Positions 1 to 9,648 of a DNA stretch of 64,000 nucleotides are shown here, one piece after another. Position numbers and translations under genes: made by a program. Within the stretch, counting starts at the first letter, position 1. Each line of letters opens with the position of its first letter. The notes beneath the pieces were generated by a model, which searched no databases, was not told the DNA's origin, and saw nothing but the letters and a program-made list of their open reading frames with translations. Source of the stretch: Ralstonia pickettii (GTDB taxonomy: Bacteria; Pseudomonadota; Gammaproteobacteria; Burkholderiales; Burkholderiaceae); NCBI RefSeq assembly GCF_030582395.1, contig NZ_CP104381.1:3422480-3486479 (forward strand), given 5' to 3'.

Positions 1-1
1 T

Positions 2-1411
2 TACCTGTCGCGCATCGAGGCGGGGGCGCACCTCAATGCCTTTACCCATGTCGACGCCGAGGCGACGCTTGCCCAGGCGCGGGCCGCCGACGCGCGCATT
101 GCGGCCGGCAACGCGGCACCGCTGACCGGCGTGCCCATCGCGCACAAGGACGTGTTCGTCACGCGCGGCTGGCGTGCCACGGCGGGCTCCAAGATGCTCG
201 GCAATTACACCAGCCCGTTTGACGCCACCGTCGTCGAGCGCCTGGGGGCGGCCGGCATGGTGACGCTGGGCAAGACCAACATGGACGAATTCGCGATGGG
301 TTCGTCCAATGAGAACTCGGCGTTCGGCGCGGTCAAGAACCCGTGGAACCTCGAGCACGTGCCGGGCGGCTCGTCGGGCGGCTCCGCCGCGGCGGTGGCG
401 GCCGATCTGGTGCCCGCTGCAACGGGGACGGACACGGGCGGCTCGATCCGCCAGCCGGCATCGTTCTCGGGCATTACGGGGATCAAGCCGACGTACGGCC
501 GCGTGTCGCGCTACGGCATGATCGCTTTCGCTTCATCGCTGGACCAGGGCGGCCCGATGGCCCGCACGGCCGAGGATTGCGCGCTGCTCCTGTCTGCCAT
601 GGCCGGCTTTGACCCGCGCGATTCCACCAGCCTGGAACCCGGCCGCGGCGGCGATGTGGAAGATTTCGGCCGCCTGCTCGGGCAGCCGCTGCAAGGCGCC
701 GATGCTGCGCGCCCGCTGGCCGGTCTGCGCATCGGCTTGCCCAAGGAGTATTTTGGCGAAGGCCTGGCCGACGACGTGCGCGCCACGGTGCGCGCCGCGC
801 TGGCCGAGCTGGAAAAGCTCGGCGCCACGCTGGTCGACATCAGCCTGCCGAAGACCGAATTGTCGATCCCGACGTATTACGTGATCGCCCCGGCCGAGGC
901 GTCGTCCAACCTGTCGCGCTTTGACGGCGTGCGCTACGGTCACCGCGCGGCGGAATACCGCGATCTGGCCGACATGTACCGCAAGTCGCGCGCCGAGGGT
1001 TTTGGCTGGGAGGTCAAGCGCCGGATCCTGGTGGGCACCTATGTGCTGTCCCACGGCTATTACGACGCCTATTACCTCCAAGCGCAGAAGATCCGCCGGA
1101 TCATCGCGCAGGATTTCCAGAATGCATTCGCGCAGTGCGACGTGATCATGGGCCCCGTCGCCCCGACCGTTGCCTGGAAGATCGGCGAGAAGAGCGATGA
1201 TCCGGTGCAGATGTACCTTGAAGACATCTTCACCCTGTCGACCAGCCTGGCAGGCCTGCCGGGCATGAGCGTGCCGGCCGGTTTCGGCGCCAACGGTCTG
1301 CCGGTTGGCTTGCAGATCATCGGCAACTATTTTGAAGAGGCACGCATGCTGCAGATCGCGCACGCGTTCCAGCAGGCGACCGACTGGCACAACCGCCAGC
1401 CTGCGGCCTGA
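2..1411 (+). CDS. gatA: Asp-tRNA(Asn)/Glu-tRNA(Gln) amidotransferase subunit A (5' end outside window)
   Basis: This is the amidase subunit of GatCAB. It releases ammonia from glutamine and passes it to GatB, which amidates misacylated Glu-tRNA(Gln) or Asp-tRNA(Asn) in the cytoplasm. The frame is open from base 2 without a start, and 469 codons are visible, so about 20-30 N-terminal residues lie upstream. The amidase-signature triad is visible: Lys in PIAHKD, the cis-Ser in the [13 protein letters not shown] loop, and the nucleophilic Ser region [13 protein letters not shown]. gatB lies about 1.6 kb downstream, separated by two short genes that do not belong to the amidotransferase. gatC is expected just outside the window. 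Family assignment is secure. Confidence 0.97.
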   Translation, partial: YLSRIEAGAHLNAFTHVDAEATLAQARAADARIAAGNAAPLTGVPIAHKDVFVTRGWRATAGSKMLGNYTSPFDATVVERLGAAGMVTLGKTNMDEFAMGSSNENSAFGAVKNPWNLEHVPGGSSGGSAAAVAADLVPAATGTDTGGSIRQPASFSGITGIKPTYGRVSRYGMIAFASSLDQGGPMARTAEDCALLLSAMAGFDPRDSTSLEPGRGGDVEDFGRLLGQPLQGADAARPLAGLRIGLPKEYFGEGLADDVRATVRAALAELEKLGATLVDISLPKTELSIPTYYVIAPAEASSNLSRFDGVRYGHRAAEYRDLADMYRKSRAEGFGWEVKRRILVGTYVLSHGYYDAYYLQAQKIRRIIAQDFQNAFAQCDVIMGPVAPTVAWKIGEKSDDPVQMYLEDIFTLSTSLAGLPGMSVPAGFGANGLPVGLQIIGNYFEEARMLQIAHAFQQATDWHNRQPAA

Positions 1412-1448
1412 GGCCCATCCAGACGTCCGCTCCACGCAGGAGGCACGC

Positions 1449-1931
1449 ATGAACCACCGCATCCGCACTGCACTCGGGCTGGCGCTTGCCGCCGGCCTGC
1501 TGGCGGCGTGCGTGCCGATTCCGCTGCCATCGATTCCGGGCATCAGCCGCCCGTCGAAGCCGCCGCCGATCTCCGACCGCCGCATCGACATCAACGGCTA
1601 CTGCAGCCAGACCGAAGAAGACGGTTTCCGCGAGCAGGCGACGCTCACCGTGGCCGACAACAACGTCAGCGCCATGCAATGGCAGTTGTGGGTCGGCCGG
1701 CGCGGTTCGTGTCAGTTCGACCTGTCGACGTTCCAGCAGACCAGGCGCCGCCCCAGCATCGAGCTGCGCGAGCGCAACGGCAATTGCACGCTGATGGTCT
1801 GGCAGGACCCGCGCCGCGTCACGCTGGCACACGCCAACTGTGAAGCGCATTGCACGCCCGGCATCTATGAAGAAGCGTGGCCGGTGATGTTCGACCCGCA
1901 AACGGGCCAATGCGCCCGCAATGCCCGGTGA
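1449..1931 (+). CDS. Putative secreted lipoprotein, unknown function
   Basis: The 160-residue protein begins with a lipoprotein signal (basic MNHRIR, hydrophobic stretch, lipobox LLAAC with the lipidated Cys at residue 21), then a Pro/Ser-rich linker. After lipidation at least six further cysteines remain, which would suit disulfides in the periplasm. The start at 1449 follows GGAGGCACGC, a good ribosome-binding site. I recognise no domain family. The stop overlaps the start of the next gene (TGATG), so the two are translationally coupled and inserted between gatA and gatB. Its envelope location is inferred from the signal only. Confidence 0.7.
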   Translation: MNHRIRTALGLALAAGLLAACVPIPLPSIPGISRPSKPPPISDRRIDINGYCSQTEEDGFREQATLTVADNNVSAMQWQLWVGRRGSCQFDLSTFQQTRRRPSIELRERNGNCTLMVWQDPRRVTLAHANCEAHCTPGIYEEAWPVMFDPQTGQCARNAR

Positions 1932-2893
1932 TGCATAGATCGCTTCGCGTGCTGGCGGCGCTGGCCGGCGCCCTGGCGCTGCATGCGGTCGCGCAACCGA
2001 CGCCGGACGCCGAAGGCGCTCTGCCGGATATGCCGGCTGCGCGTGCACCATCGTCGGCCGAGCTGGGCGTGCAGACGGTGGAGATTCCCCGTGCGTCCAT
2101 GAAAGACGCCGAGGATGCGCCGCAAACGCTGACCGCCTACTGGGTCGCATCGCCGGTCAAGGCCCCTGCGACCGGCGCGCCGGTGGTGATCGCGCTGCAC
2201 GGCTGCAGCGGCCTCTATACGCAGGCCGGTGCGGATGCCAAGGCCTTGGGCTCGCGCTATCGGGGGTATGCGCAGTGGCTGGGTGCGCGGGGTTACGCGG
2301 TGGTGTTTCCCGACAGCTTCGGCCCGCGCGGCAGACCGCACGGCATCTGCACCGAACGCACGGCCACGCGCGATATCAACGGCGCAGTGCGCCGCGCCGA
2401 CGTGCTGGCGACGATCCGCTGGGTGGCGGGGCAGCCGGGCGTGGATGCGCGCCGCATCGTCCTGCTCGGCTGGTCCAACGGCGCGCAGGCCGTGCTGGAG
2501 GCGGTGGATGCCAGCCGCGCCTGGCCTGCCGATACGCCTGCCGTCAATCGCGCGGTGGCCTTCTATCCGGGCTGTGCATCGGCGCAGAAGCGGCCGGACT
2601 ATCGGCTGAATGCGCCATTGCTGCTGCTGGCCGGCGGCAACGACGACTGGACCCCGGCGGATCACTGCCAGGCGCTGCAGACTGCCGTCCTGGCGCGGCA
2701 GCCGCAGGCGCGTTTCGAGCTGGACATGTTTGGCGGCGCGTATCACGGCTTCGACGGCACCGCCGCAGTCAAGGAGCGCAACGGCATCCCGAAGGGACGT
2801 CGCTATGGAACGGTCACCGTCGGTGGCGATCCGGCAGCGCGCGAGGCCGCGTTCGCGAAGCTCGCGGCGTGGCTCGATGCGCCGCACCCGTGA
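1931..2893 (+). CDS. Exported dienelactone-hydrolase-like alpha/beta hydrolase
   Basis: This 320-residue protein has an N-terminal signal peptide (MHRSLRVLAALAGALALHA, likely cleaved near AVAQ). The fold signature of the dienelactone hydrolase family follows: VIALHGCSG for the oxyanion-hole strand, GWSNG with the nucleophilic Ser, the acid strand GGNDDW, and the catalytic His in YHGFDG. The substrate is not evident; members of this family cleave esters or lactones. The start was chosen at the ATG overlapping the upstream stop because it gives the signal peptide directly; a longer reading frame runs back to 1877 but lies inside the lipoprotein gene. It is probably co-transcribed with that gene. 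Confidence 0.85.
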   Translation: MHRSLRVLAALAGALALHAVAQPTPDAEGALPDMPAARAPSSAELGVQTVEIPRASMKDAEDAPQTLTAYWVASPVKAPATGAPVVIALHGCSGLYTQAGADAKALGSRYRGYAQWLGARGYAVVFPDSFGPRGRPHGICTERTATRDINGAVRRADVLATIRWVAGQPGVDARRIVLLGWSNGAQAVLEAVDASRAWPADTPAVNRAVAFYPGCASAQKRPDYRLNAPLLLLAGGNDDWTPADHCQALQTAVLARQPQARFELDMFGGAYHGFDGTAAVKERNGIPKGRRYGTVTVGGDPAAREAAFAKLAAWLDAPHP

Positions 2894-2978
2894 TCGCAGC
2901 CAGGCAAGAACACCAGATTACCTGAACACCTGAGTACCTAGACATTCACACCACAACAATCGACAGGACACACGCAAC

Positions 2979-4445
2979 ATGCAATGGGAAGTGGTGATCG
3001 GCCTCGAGACGCACACGCAGCTCTCGACGGTCTCGAAGATTTTCTCCGGCGCGTCCACCGCCTTTGGCGCGGCGCCCAACACGCAGGCGGCGCCGGTTGA
3101 TCTGGCGCTGCCGGGCGTGCTGCCGGTGCTGAACAAAGGCGCCGTCGAGCGCGCCATCGTGTTCGGTCTGGCCATCGGCGCCAAGATCGCGCCCAAAAGC
3201 ATCTTCGCGCGCAAGAATTACTTCTACCCCGATCTGCCCAAGGGCTACCAGATCAGCCAGTACGAAATTCCGGTGGTGCAGGGCGGCACGCTGACCTTCC
3301 AGGTGGAAGGCAAGAACGGCCAGCCCGGTTATGAGAAGACCGTGCAGCTCACGCGCGCCCATCTGGAAGAAGATGCGGGCAAATCGCTGCACGAAGACTT
3401 TGCCGGCATGACCGGGATCGACCTGAACCGCGCCGGCACGCCGCTGCTGGAAATCGTGACCGAGCCCGACATGCGCAGCGCGGCCGAGGCCGTTGCTTAC
3501 GCCAAGGCGCTGCATGCGCTCGTGATGTGGCTGGGCATCTGCGACGGCAACATGCAGGAAGGCAGCTTCCGCTGCGACGCGAACGTGTCGGTGCGCCCGG
3601 GCCCGGATGCGCCGTTCGGCACACGCTGCGAAATCAAGAACCTCAACTCGTTCCGCTTCCTGGAAGAGGCGATCAACTACGAAGTGCGCCGCCAGATCGA
3701 GCTGATCGAAGACGGGGGCACCGTGGTGCAGGAAACCCGCCTGTACGATCCGGACCGCAAGGAAACGCGCTCGATGCGCAGCAAGGAAGACGCGCAGGAT
3801 TACCGCTACTTCCCGGATCCCGACCTGCTGCCGCTGGTCATCGGCGACGACTGGATCGAGCGCGTGCGTGCCACGCTGCCCGAGCTGCCGGCGGCCATGG
3901 CTGCCCGCTTTGAGTCGGCGTACGGCCTGCCGAAGTACGACGCCAGCATCCTCACCGCCACCAAGGCGACGGCCGCCTACTTCGAGGCCGTCGTGGCGGA
4001 TGCCGGCGCTGCGAACGCCAAGGCCGCCGCCAACTGGATCATGGGCGAGGTTGCCTCGAACCTGAACCGCGCCGATCTGGACATCGATGCCGCACCGGTC
4101 AAGCCTGCACAGCTGGCAAAGCTGCTCGCACGCATTGCCGACGGCACGATCAGCAACAACACCGCCAAGAAAGACGTCTTCCCCGCCATGTGGGCAGGCG
4201 AGCACGGTGGCGATGCCGATGCGATCATCGACGAGAAGGGCCTGAAGCAGATGTCGGATTCGGGCGAGCTGGAGAAGATCATCGACGACGTGCTGGCAGC
4301 CAATGCCAAGTCGGTCGAGGAATTCCGCGCCGGCAAGGAGAAGGCATTCAACGCGCTGGTCGGCCAGGCCATGAAGGCCACGCGCGGCAAGGCCAACCCC
4401 GCACAAGTCAATGATCTGCTGAAGAAAAAACTGGGCGCAGCCTGA
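2979..4445 (+). CDS. gatB: Asp-tRNA(Asn)/Glu-tRNA(Gln) amidotransferase subunit B
   Basis: GatB carries out the kinase and transamidation step of GatCAB, activating misacylated tRNA with ATP and accepting ammonia from GatA. The 488-residue length is normal. It opens with the diagnostic [15 protein letters not shown], contains the GatB cradle-domain signature [17 protein letters not shown] and the motif [11 protein letters not shown]. It ends with the YqeY-like tRNA-binding tail (residues about 330-488, including [15 protein letters not shown]). The presence of GatCAB implies the organism makes at least one of Asn-tRNA or Gln-tRNA indirectly. The stop overlaps the next start by one base. Confidence 0.98.
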   Translation: MQWEVVIGLETHTQLSTVSKIFSGASTAFGAAPNTQAAPVDLALPGVLPVLNKGAVERAIVFGLAIGAKIAPKSIFARKNYFYPDLPKGYQISQYEIPVVQGGTLTFQVEGKNGQPGYEKTVQLTRAHLEEDAGKSLHEDFAGMTGIDLNRAGTPLLEIVTEPDMRSAAEAVAYAKALHALVMWLGICDGNMQEGSFRCDANVSVRPGPDAPFGTRCEIKNLNSFRFLEEAINYEVRRQIELIEDGGTVVQETRLYDPDRKETRSMRSKEDAQDYRYFPDPDLLPLVIGDDWIERVRATLPELPAAMAARFESAYGLPKYDASILTATKATAAYFEAVVADAGAANAKAAANWIMGEVASNLNRADLDIDAAPVKPAQLAKLLARIADGTISNNTAKKDVFPAMWAGEHGGDADAIIDEKGLKQMSDSGELEKIIDDVLAANAKSVEEFRAGKEKAFNALVGQAMKATRGKANPAQVNDLLKKKLGAA

Positions 4446-5149
4446 TGAGCACCTCCACGATGAACGCACAAGACGTCGCCAACTACCTGCAGGCGCATCC
4501 GGCCTTTTTTGAAGAGCATGCGGAGCTGCTGGCCGCCATCCAGCTCACCAGCCCGCACAGCCATCGCGCCGTGTCGCTGCAGGAGCGCCAGATGGAGATC
4601 CTGCGCGACAAGAACAAGCACCTCGAACTCAAGCTGTCGGACCTGATGCGCCACGGCAACGAGAACGACCGCACGCAGCAGCGCGTGCACGCATGGACGA
4701 CGCGCCTGCTGGGCGAGGCCGACACGCATGCGCTGCCGTATGCCGTGCAGGATGGCCTGCGTGAAATCTTTGACGTTCCGGCCGTGGCGCTACGCGTGTG
4801 GCAGGTCGGCGAAGAATTCGCGCATCTGGAAGTCGCGCAGGGCGTGAGCGAGGAAGTGCGCCTGTTTGCGACCGGCCTGCGCGCGCCGTATTGCGGCGCC
4901 AATGCCGGCTTTGAAGCCGCCGGCTGGCTTGATACGACCGATACCGGCGGCGCACCGATCGAATCGCTCGCGATCGTCACGCTGCGCGTGCCGGTGCGTG
5001 GCGATGCCGATGCCAGCGCCGCGCCAGCTTTCGGCCTGCTGGTACTCGGCTCGCCGGACGCCCGCCGCTTCCATGACGGCATGGGCACGACCTACCTCGC
5101 GCAGATCGGCGAACTGGCCGCTGCCGCGCTCAACCGCCTGCGCGACTGA
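4445..5149 (+). CDS. DUF484 family protein
   Basis: The 234-residue protein matches the DUF484 family, small proteins with a GAF-like fold that sit directly before xerC in many proteobacteria. The family opening is clear: NYLQAHPAFFEEHAELL followed by a short coiled coil around VSLQERQMEILRDKNKHLE, then a GAF-like region to the end. Its molecular role is not established. The one-base overlap with gatB (TGATG) and a 14-base gap to xerC indicate one transcript, linking it to chromosome-dimer resolution by position only. Confidence 0.9.
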   Translation: MSTSTMNAQDVANYLQAHPAFFEEHAELLAAIQLTSPHSHRAVSLQERQMEILRDKNKHLELKLSDLMRHGNENDRTQQRVHAWTTRLLGEADTHALPYAVQDGLREIFDVPAVALRVWQVGEEFAHLEVAQGVSEEVRLFATGLRAPYCGANAGFEAAGWLDTTDTGGAPIESLAIVTLRVPVRGDADASAAPAFGLLVLGSPDARRFHDGMGTTYLAQIGELAAAALNRLRD

Positions 5150-5163
5150 GCGCAGCCCGCCGC

Positions 5164-6150
5164 ATGCCGCAATCTGCATCCGCCGATGACCATGGCGCTC
5201 AAGCGCCGCATCCGCAGATTGCGGCGTACCTGGATGCGCTGAAGTTCGAGCGGCAGCTCTCGCCGCACACGCTGGAGAGCTACACCCGCGAGCTGGCCGT
5301 GCTGCAGCGCCTCGGTGCGCAGCACGCCGCCAATATCGACCTGACGCAACTGCAGTCGCACCACATTCGTCGCATGATGGCGCAACTGCATGGCGACGGC
5401 TTGTCGGGACGCAGCATTGCGCGGGCGCTGTCGGCGTGGCGCGGCTGGTTCAAATGGATGGCGCTGCGCGATGCCGCCGTCACCGCCAACCCGGTCGATG
5501 GCGTACGCGCCCCGAAGAGCCCGAAGCGACTGCCGAAAGCGCTGTCCGTCGAGCAGGCCGTCGCGCTGATGGAGCAACTGCCTGGCGACGATCCCGAGAC
5601 GGTTCGCGACCGTGCCGTCAACGAGTTGTTCTATTCGTGTGGCTTGCGGCTCTCCGAACTCGTGAGCCTGGATATGCGACACGTGAAGGCCGGCGCGTAT
5701 GAATCGGCGAGCTGGCTCGACCTCGAGGCCCGCGAAGTGCAGGTGCTTGGTAAAGGCAGCAAGCGGCGCACCGTGCCGGTGGGCACCAAGGCGGCGGAGG
5801 CGCTGGCCGCATGGCTGGCGGTGCGCGCGCAGCTTGCCAAGCCGGACGCGGCACCCGAAGACGCGCACGCGCTGTTTCTCTCGCCGCGCGGCAAGCGGTT
5901 GGCGCAGCGGCAGATTCAATTGCGCATGAAGCGCAACGCCATCGCGGCAGGTGTGCCGGCGGATGTGCATCCGCACGTGCTGCGGCATTCGTTTGCCACG
6001 CACATGCTGCAGTCATCGGGCGATTTGCGTGCGGTGCAGGAACTGCTCGGCCACGCCAGCATCGCGAGTACGCAGGTTTATACTTCGCTCGATTTTCAGC
6101 ACCTGGCCAAGATCTACGATCAGGCGCATCCCCGCGCGAAGAAGAAGTAG
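5164..6150 (+). CDS. xerC: Tyrosine recombinase XerC
   Basis: XerC, with XerD, resolves chromosome dimers at dif during division. The 328-residue protein has the SAM-like N-terminal core-binding domain (residues about 16-105) and the catalytic domain. All catalytic residues are visible: Arg162 in CGLRLSELV, Lys200 in GKGSKRR, His271 and Arg274 in HVLRHSFATHML, His297 in LGHAS, and the nucleophile Tyr306 in VYTSLD. The tail HPRAKKK is typical of betaproteobacterial XerC. The neighbour DUF484 supports XerC over XerD or an integron/phage integrase. Confidence 0.97.
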   Translation: MPQSASADDHGAQAPHPQIAAYLDALKFERQLSPHTLESYTRELAVLQRLGAQHAANIDLTQLQSHHIRRMMAQLHGDGLSGRSIARALSAWRGWFKWMALRDAAVTANPVDGVRAPKSPKRLPKALSVEQAVALMEQLPGDDPETVRDRAVNELFYSCGLRLSELVSLDMRHVKAGAYESASWLDLEAREVQVLGKGSKRRTVPVGTKAAEALAAWLAVRAQLAKPDAAPEDAHALFLSPRGKRLAQRQIQLRMKRNAIAAGVPADVHPHVLRHSFATHMLQSSGDLRAVQELLGHASIASTQVYTSLDFQHLAKIYDQAHPRAKKK

Positions 6151-6186
6151 CGCTGCCCGCTTTGCCGGGCGAACCATCCCAGTCGT

Positions 6187-7380
6187 ATGCAAACCCTGAT
6201 TCTCAAGCCCGGCAAGGAGCGCTCGCTGCTGCGCCGGCACCCGTGGATTTTCGCCAACGCCATCGATCGCGTGGAGGGCAAGCCGGCCTCCGGCGCGACC
6301 GTCATCGTGCGCGCGCACAACGGCCAGTTTCTGGCGCGCGCCGCGTTCAGCCCCGTTTCGCAGATTCGCGCGCGCGTGTGGAGCTTTGATGAATCGGAGC
6401 CCGTCGACCACGCGTTCTTCAAGCGCCGCATTGCCGCGGCCGTGGCGTACCGCCGCGCGTGGGTGCACGACACCGACGCCGTGCGCCTCGTCATGGGCGA
6501 AGCCGACGGCCTGCCGGGCTTAATCGTCGATCAGTACGGCACGGGCGATGCTGGCCAGCTCGTCTGCCAGTTCAGCGCCGCCGGTGTGGAGCACTGGAAA
6601 CAGGCGATCGTCGCCGCGCTCATCAAAGAGACGGGTTGCCCGAACGTCTACGAACGGTCGGACGTGAGCGTGCGCGAGCGCGAAGGCCTGGAGCAGATGA
6701 CCGGCGTGCTGGCTGGCGCCGAGCCGCCCGCCGATCTGTCGGCCACCGAGCACGGCGTACGTTATTACGTGGACGTGCGCGAAGGCCACAAGACCGGTTT
6801 CTACGTGGACCAGCGCGACAACCGCGCGCTCGTCGGCGCCTTGGCGCGCGATCGCGATGTGCTGAACTGCTTCTGCTATACGGGCGGGTTTTCGCTGGCG
6901 GCGCTCAAGGGCGGAGCGCGCTCGGTGGTGTCGATCGACTCGTCGGGCGAGGCGCTGGCGGTGGCAGAGCGCAACGTCACGCTCAACGGCTTCGATCCGG
7001 CGCGCGCCGAATGGCTGGACGCGGACGTCTTCAAGTCGCTGCGCAACTTCCGCGCGGAAGGCCGTCAGTTCGACCTGATCGTGCTGGATCCGCCCAAGTT
7101 TGCGGCCTCGGCGCAGCAGGTCGATCGCGCGGCACGGGCGTATAAGGAGATCAACCTGGTCGGCATGCAGTTGCTGCGCCCGGGCGGCCTGCTGTTCACG
7201 TATTCGTGCTCGGGTGCAATCGACGCAGACTTGTTTCAAAAGATCGTCGCGGGCGCGGCGGCGGATGCCAAGGTCACGGCGCGTATCCAGCGCCGGCTGG
7301 CGGGCGGCGTCGACCACCCGCTGCTGACAAGCTTCCCGGAAGGCGAATACCTCAAGGGCCTGTTGCTGCAAGTCGGCTAG
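6187..7380 (+). CDS. rlmI: 23S rRNA cytosine-C5 methyltransferase, RlmI family
   Basis: This class I SAM-dependent methyltransferase corresponds to E. coli RlmI (YccW), which makes m5C1962 in 23S rRNA; the length, 397 residues, is almost identical. It has an N-terminal PUA domain (KERSLLRRHPWIFANAI), an EEHGVRYYVD-like central hairpin (TEHGVRYYVDVREG), and the Rossmann domain with motif I (VLNCFCYTGGFSLAAL) and motif IV (LDPPKFA). A catalytic Cys lies in TYSCSGAI. The start at 6187 is close to xerC (36 bases), so co-transcription is plausible. The exact target base is inferred from homology. Confidence 0.92.
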   Translation: MQTLILKPGKERSLLRRHPWIFANAIDRVEGKPASGATVIVRAHNGQFLARAAFSPVSQIRARVWSFDESEPVDHAFFKRRIAAAVAYRRAWVHDTDAVRLVMGEADGLPGLIVDQYGTGDAGQLVCQFSAAGVEHWKQAIVAALIKETGCPNVYERSDVSVREREGLEQMTGVLAGAEPPADLSATEHGVRYYVDVREGHKTGFYVDQRDNRALVGALARDRDVLNCFCYTGGFSLAALKGGARSVVSIDSSGEALAVAERNVTLNGFDPARAEWLDADVFKSLRNFRAEGRQFDLIVLDPPKFAASAQQVDRAARAYKEINLVGMQLLRPGGLLFTYSCSGAIDADLFQKIVAGAAADAKVTARIQRRLAGGVDHPLLTSFPEGEYLKGLLLQVG

Positions 7381-7428
7381 CAATTTGTCGCAATTTTTGG
7401 CTTGTCCTGGCAAGCCGCCATTGCGAAG

Positions 7429-7977
7429 ATGCGGTCCTTCGTTTTCCGCATCACGTCGATGGCCTCCAATGCTGCCCATCACGCGACGGGTTGGGCAGCA
7501 GGGTTGATTGCCGCCACCGTCGTCGCACAGGCTTCCCATACGTCTCTCGAACATCTCGGCAGCATCCTGGCGTTTTGCGCGGCGGTGGCCGGCAGCACTG
7601 CGCCTGACTGGATGGAGGTCGCCTGGTGGACCCGCGCCCGTCGTCTCTGGATCACGCACCGCACCGCCACCCATTGGGGCATCGGCTGGCTGGCGGCGCT
7701 GGTTCTGTCATACCAGGCGCTGGGCCACGCCCATCTGTGGGCACCGCTGCTGTTCGGCTTCGCCTGCGGCGGGCTGATGCACCTGCTGGCGGATTGGCCG
7801 AATCCGTTAGGCGTGCCCTGGATCTGGGGGCGCCATTCCCTGAACTTGTGGAAGAGCGGCCACTGCGATCTGATCGTGGTGATCCTGGCATGGGCCGCGG
7901 CATGCTGGCTCGTGCGGCCATTGTGGGCCGCGACGGCAACGCGCTTGGTCGGGTGGTTCGCTCACGTGGCGCGATAA
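7429..7977 (+). CDS. YdjM/DUF457-like metal-dependent membrane hydrolase
   Basis: A small membrane protein with several transmembrane segments and conserved His/Asp clusters typical of the YdjM (LexA-regulated, inner-membrane-bound, predicted metal-dependent hydrolase) family: HHATG near the N terminus, DWMEV, ITHRTATHW and HLLADWPNPLGV. The start is uncertain. A TTG at 7402, ATG at 7429 and ATG at 7459 are all in frame and none has a good ribosome-binding site; ATG 7429 is given as a compromise. I see no LexA box (CTGT-N8-ACAG) directly upstream, so SOS control is not supported here. Biochemical function is unknown. Confidence 0.75.
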   Translation: MRSFVFRITSMASNAAHHATGWAAGLIAATVVAQASHTSLEHLGSILAFCAAVAGSTAPDWMEVAWWTRARRLWITHRTATHWGIGWLAALVLSYQALGHAHLWAPLLFGFACGGLMHLLADWPNPLGVPWIWGRHSLNLWKSGHCDLIVVILAWAAACWLVRPLWAATATRLVGWFAHVAR

Positions 7978-8109
7978 GGCAGCCGCATCGGCATTGTCTG
8001 ATGGAAGGCGGGCTCGCGAACGACTAAGTTGGAACCGCCGGACGCCATGCGCCCGAATCCAACTCTGTTTGCGCAAGCGTTGCGCAAACGCCCTCACCGG
8101 GAGTCGTCG

Positions 8110-9636
8110 ATGACACTGGATGTGACGCGCCAAGACCCTCGCTACAACACGCTCAAACATGGCTTCAACCTGCGCTGGCCGTCGACGGACGCGCAGGCCG
8201 CGAGCCGCATCGCCCTCATAGAAAAACCCGACGATGTGGCGCCCGCCGTGCAGCGCATCATCAACGCGGGCCAGCGCCCGACCGTGCGCAGCGGCGGACA
8301 TTGCTACGAGGATTTCGTCTCCAACAACCCCGACGGCACGATCGTCGACCTGAGCCTGCTCGCCACGCCCGAGGTGCGCGCCGACGGTTCGGTGCGCATT
8401 CCGGCCGGTACGCAAAACTGGAACGGTTACCTGGAGCTGTACAAGCGCCGCAACGTGACGCTGCCCGGCGGCTCCTGCTATTCGGTGGGCGCGGGCGGGC
8501 ATATCTGCGGCGGTGGTTATGGGTTGCTGTCCCGCCTGCAAGGCCTGACGGTGGATTGGCTCTCGGCCGTGGACATCGTCACCGTCGACAAGACCGGCAA
8601 GGCAGCGGCCCGCACAGTGGATGCGGCGCACGATCCGGATCTCTTTCGTGCGTGCCGCGGCGCGGGCGGCGGCAACTTCGGCGTCATCACGGGCTACACC
8701 TTCGCCAAGCTTCCGGAGGCGCCGCAGGAAGTGGCCCTCGCCACCGTGGCTTTCGACTGGGCGATCATGACGCCGCAGCGCTTTGCCGAACTGCTGCACA
8801 TCTACGGCGAATACTGGGAGACGCGCGGCAAAGACCCTGACACCTGGGGCATGTTCTCGCTGCTCAAGCTCACGCACAAATCGTCGGGGCAGATCGTGCT
8901 GCTCACGCAGTTCTGCAACCCGGATGGCACGTGTCGCGATCTCTCTGTTCTCAATGATTTTCTGAACCGCTTCCAGGCTTGCGCGCCCACGCTGGTCAAA
9001 GGGCGGCCCCCCGGCTACGGCCCCGCGCACAGGCAGGGCGTGGGCCAGCTACTCTGCTCCAAGCCGCACACCATCGTGCAGTACGACTGGCTCACCGCCA
9101 CGCAGTATCTGAACGGCTCGGGGGCCAATCAGCGCGGCAAGTACAAATCGGCCTATATGAAGCGCGGCTTCACGGCGCGCGAGGCGCAGCGCATCTACGC
9201 CCACCTCACGCGGACGATGCCGGGCGTCGATCTTAGCCAGTCGCTGCTGCAGGTCGATTCGTACGGCGGCGCCGTCAACAAGGCCGAGCGCATCGGCGAT
9301 ACGGCTGTGCCGCAGCGGGCGTCGATCATGAAGCTGCAATACCAGACGTACTGGACGTCTGCCGCCGACGATGCCGGCCACCTGCGCTGGATCGGTGATT
9401 TCTACCGCGACGTCTACGGCGCCCCCGACGTGCCTGCGCCGCACAGCGGCACGCCGTACCCCGGCGACCGGTACGAGGGCTGCTACATCAACTATCCGGA
9501 CGTCGACATGCTCGCCCACCCGTTCTGGCCGCAGCTCTACTACGGCAGCGGCGACCTGTACGCGTTTCTGCAGGACGTGAAGCGCCGGTATGATCCGAAC
9601 AACATCTTCCACCACGCGATGTCCGTGCGTGTTTGA
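8110..9636 (+). CDS. FAD-linked oxidase with BBE domain (carbohydrate oxidase type)
   Basis: The 508-residue flavoprotein carries the PCMH-type FAD domain followed by a berberine-bridge-enzyme C-terminus ([15 protein letters not shown]). Both residues used for bicovalent FAD attachment in glucooligosaccharide-oxidase-type enzymes are present: His64 in RSGGHC and Cys123 in [12 protein letters not shown]. Such enzymes oxidise the reducing end of sugars to a lactone, producing H2O2. The start at 8110 follows GGGAG at a normal distance; longer starts at 8029 and 8047 lack one. No signal peptide is visible. The gene lies 12 bases before a lactonase, which fits sugar oxidation. The substrate is unknown. 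Confidence 0.85.
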   Translation: MTLDVTRQDPRYNTLKHGFNLRWPSTDAQAASRIALIEKPDDVAPAVQRIINAGQRPTVRSGGHCYEDFVSNNPDGTIVDLSLLATPEVRADGSVRIPAGTQNWNGYLELYKRRNVTLPGGSCYSVGAGGHICGGGYGLLSRLQGLTVDWLSAVDIVTVDKTGKAAARTVDAAHDPDLFRACRGAGGGNFGVITGYTFAKLPEAPQEVALATVAFDWAIMTPQRFAELLHIYGEYWETRGKDPDTWGMFSLLKLTHKSSGQIVLLTQFCNPDGTCRDLSVLNDFLNRFQACAPTLVKGRPPGYGPAHRQGVGQLLCSKPHTIVQYDWLTATQYLNGSGANQRGKYKSAYMKRGFTAREAQRIYAHLTRTMPGVDLSQSLLQVDSYGGAVNKAERIGDTAVPQRASIMKLQYQTYWTSAADDAGHLRWIGDFYRDVYGAPDVPAPHSGTPYPGDRYEGCYINYPDVDMLAHPFWPQLYYGSGDLYAFLQDVKRRYDPNNIFHHAMSVRV

Positions 9637-9648
9637 TGGAGCCATCCC

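Noticed and set aside
7381..7428. LexA control of the YdjM-like gene
   Set aside because: No CTGT-N8-ACAG box lies upstream of any of the possible starts.
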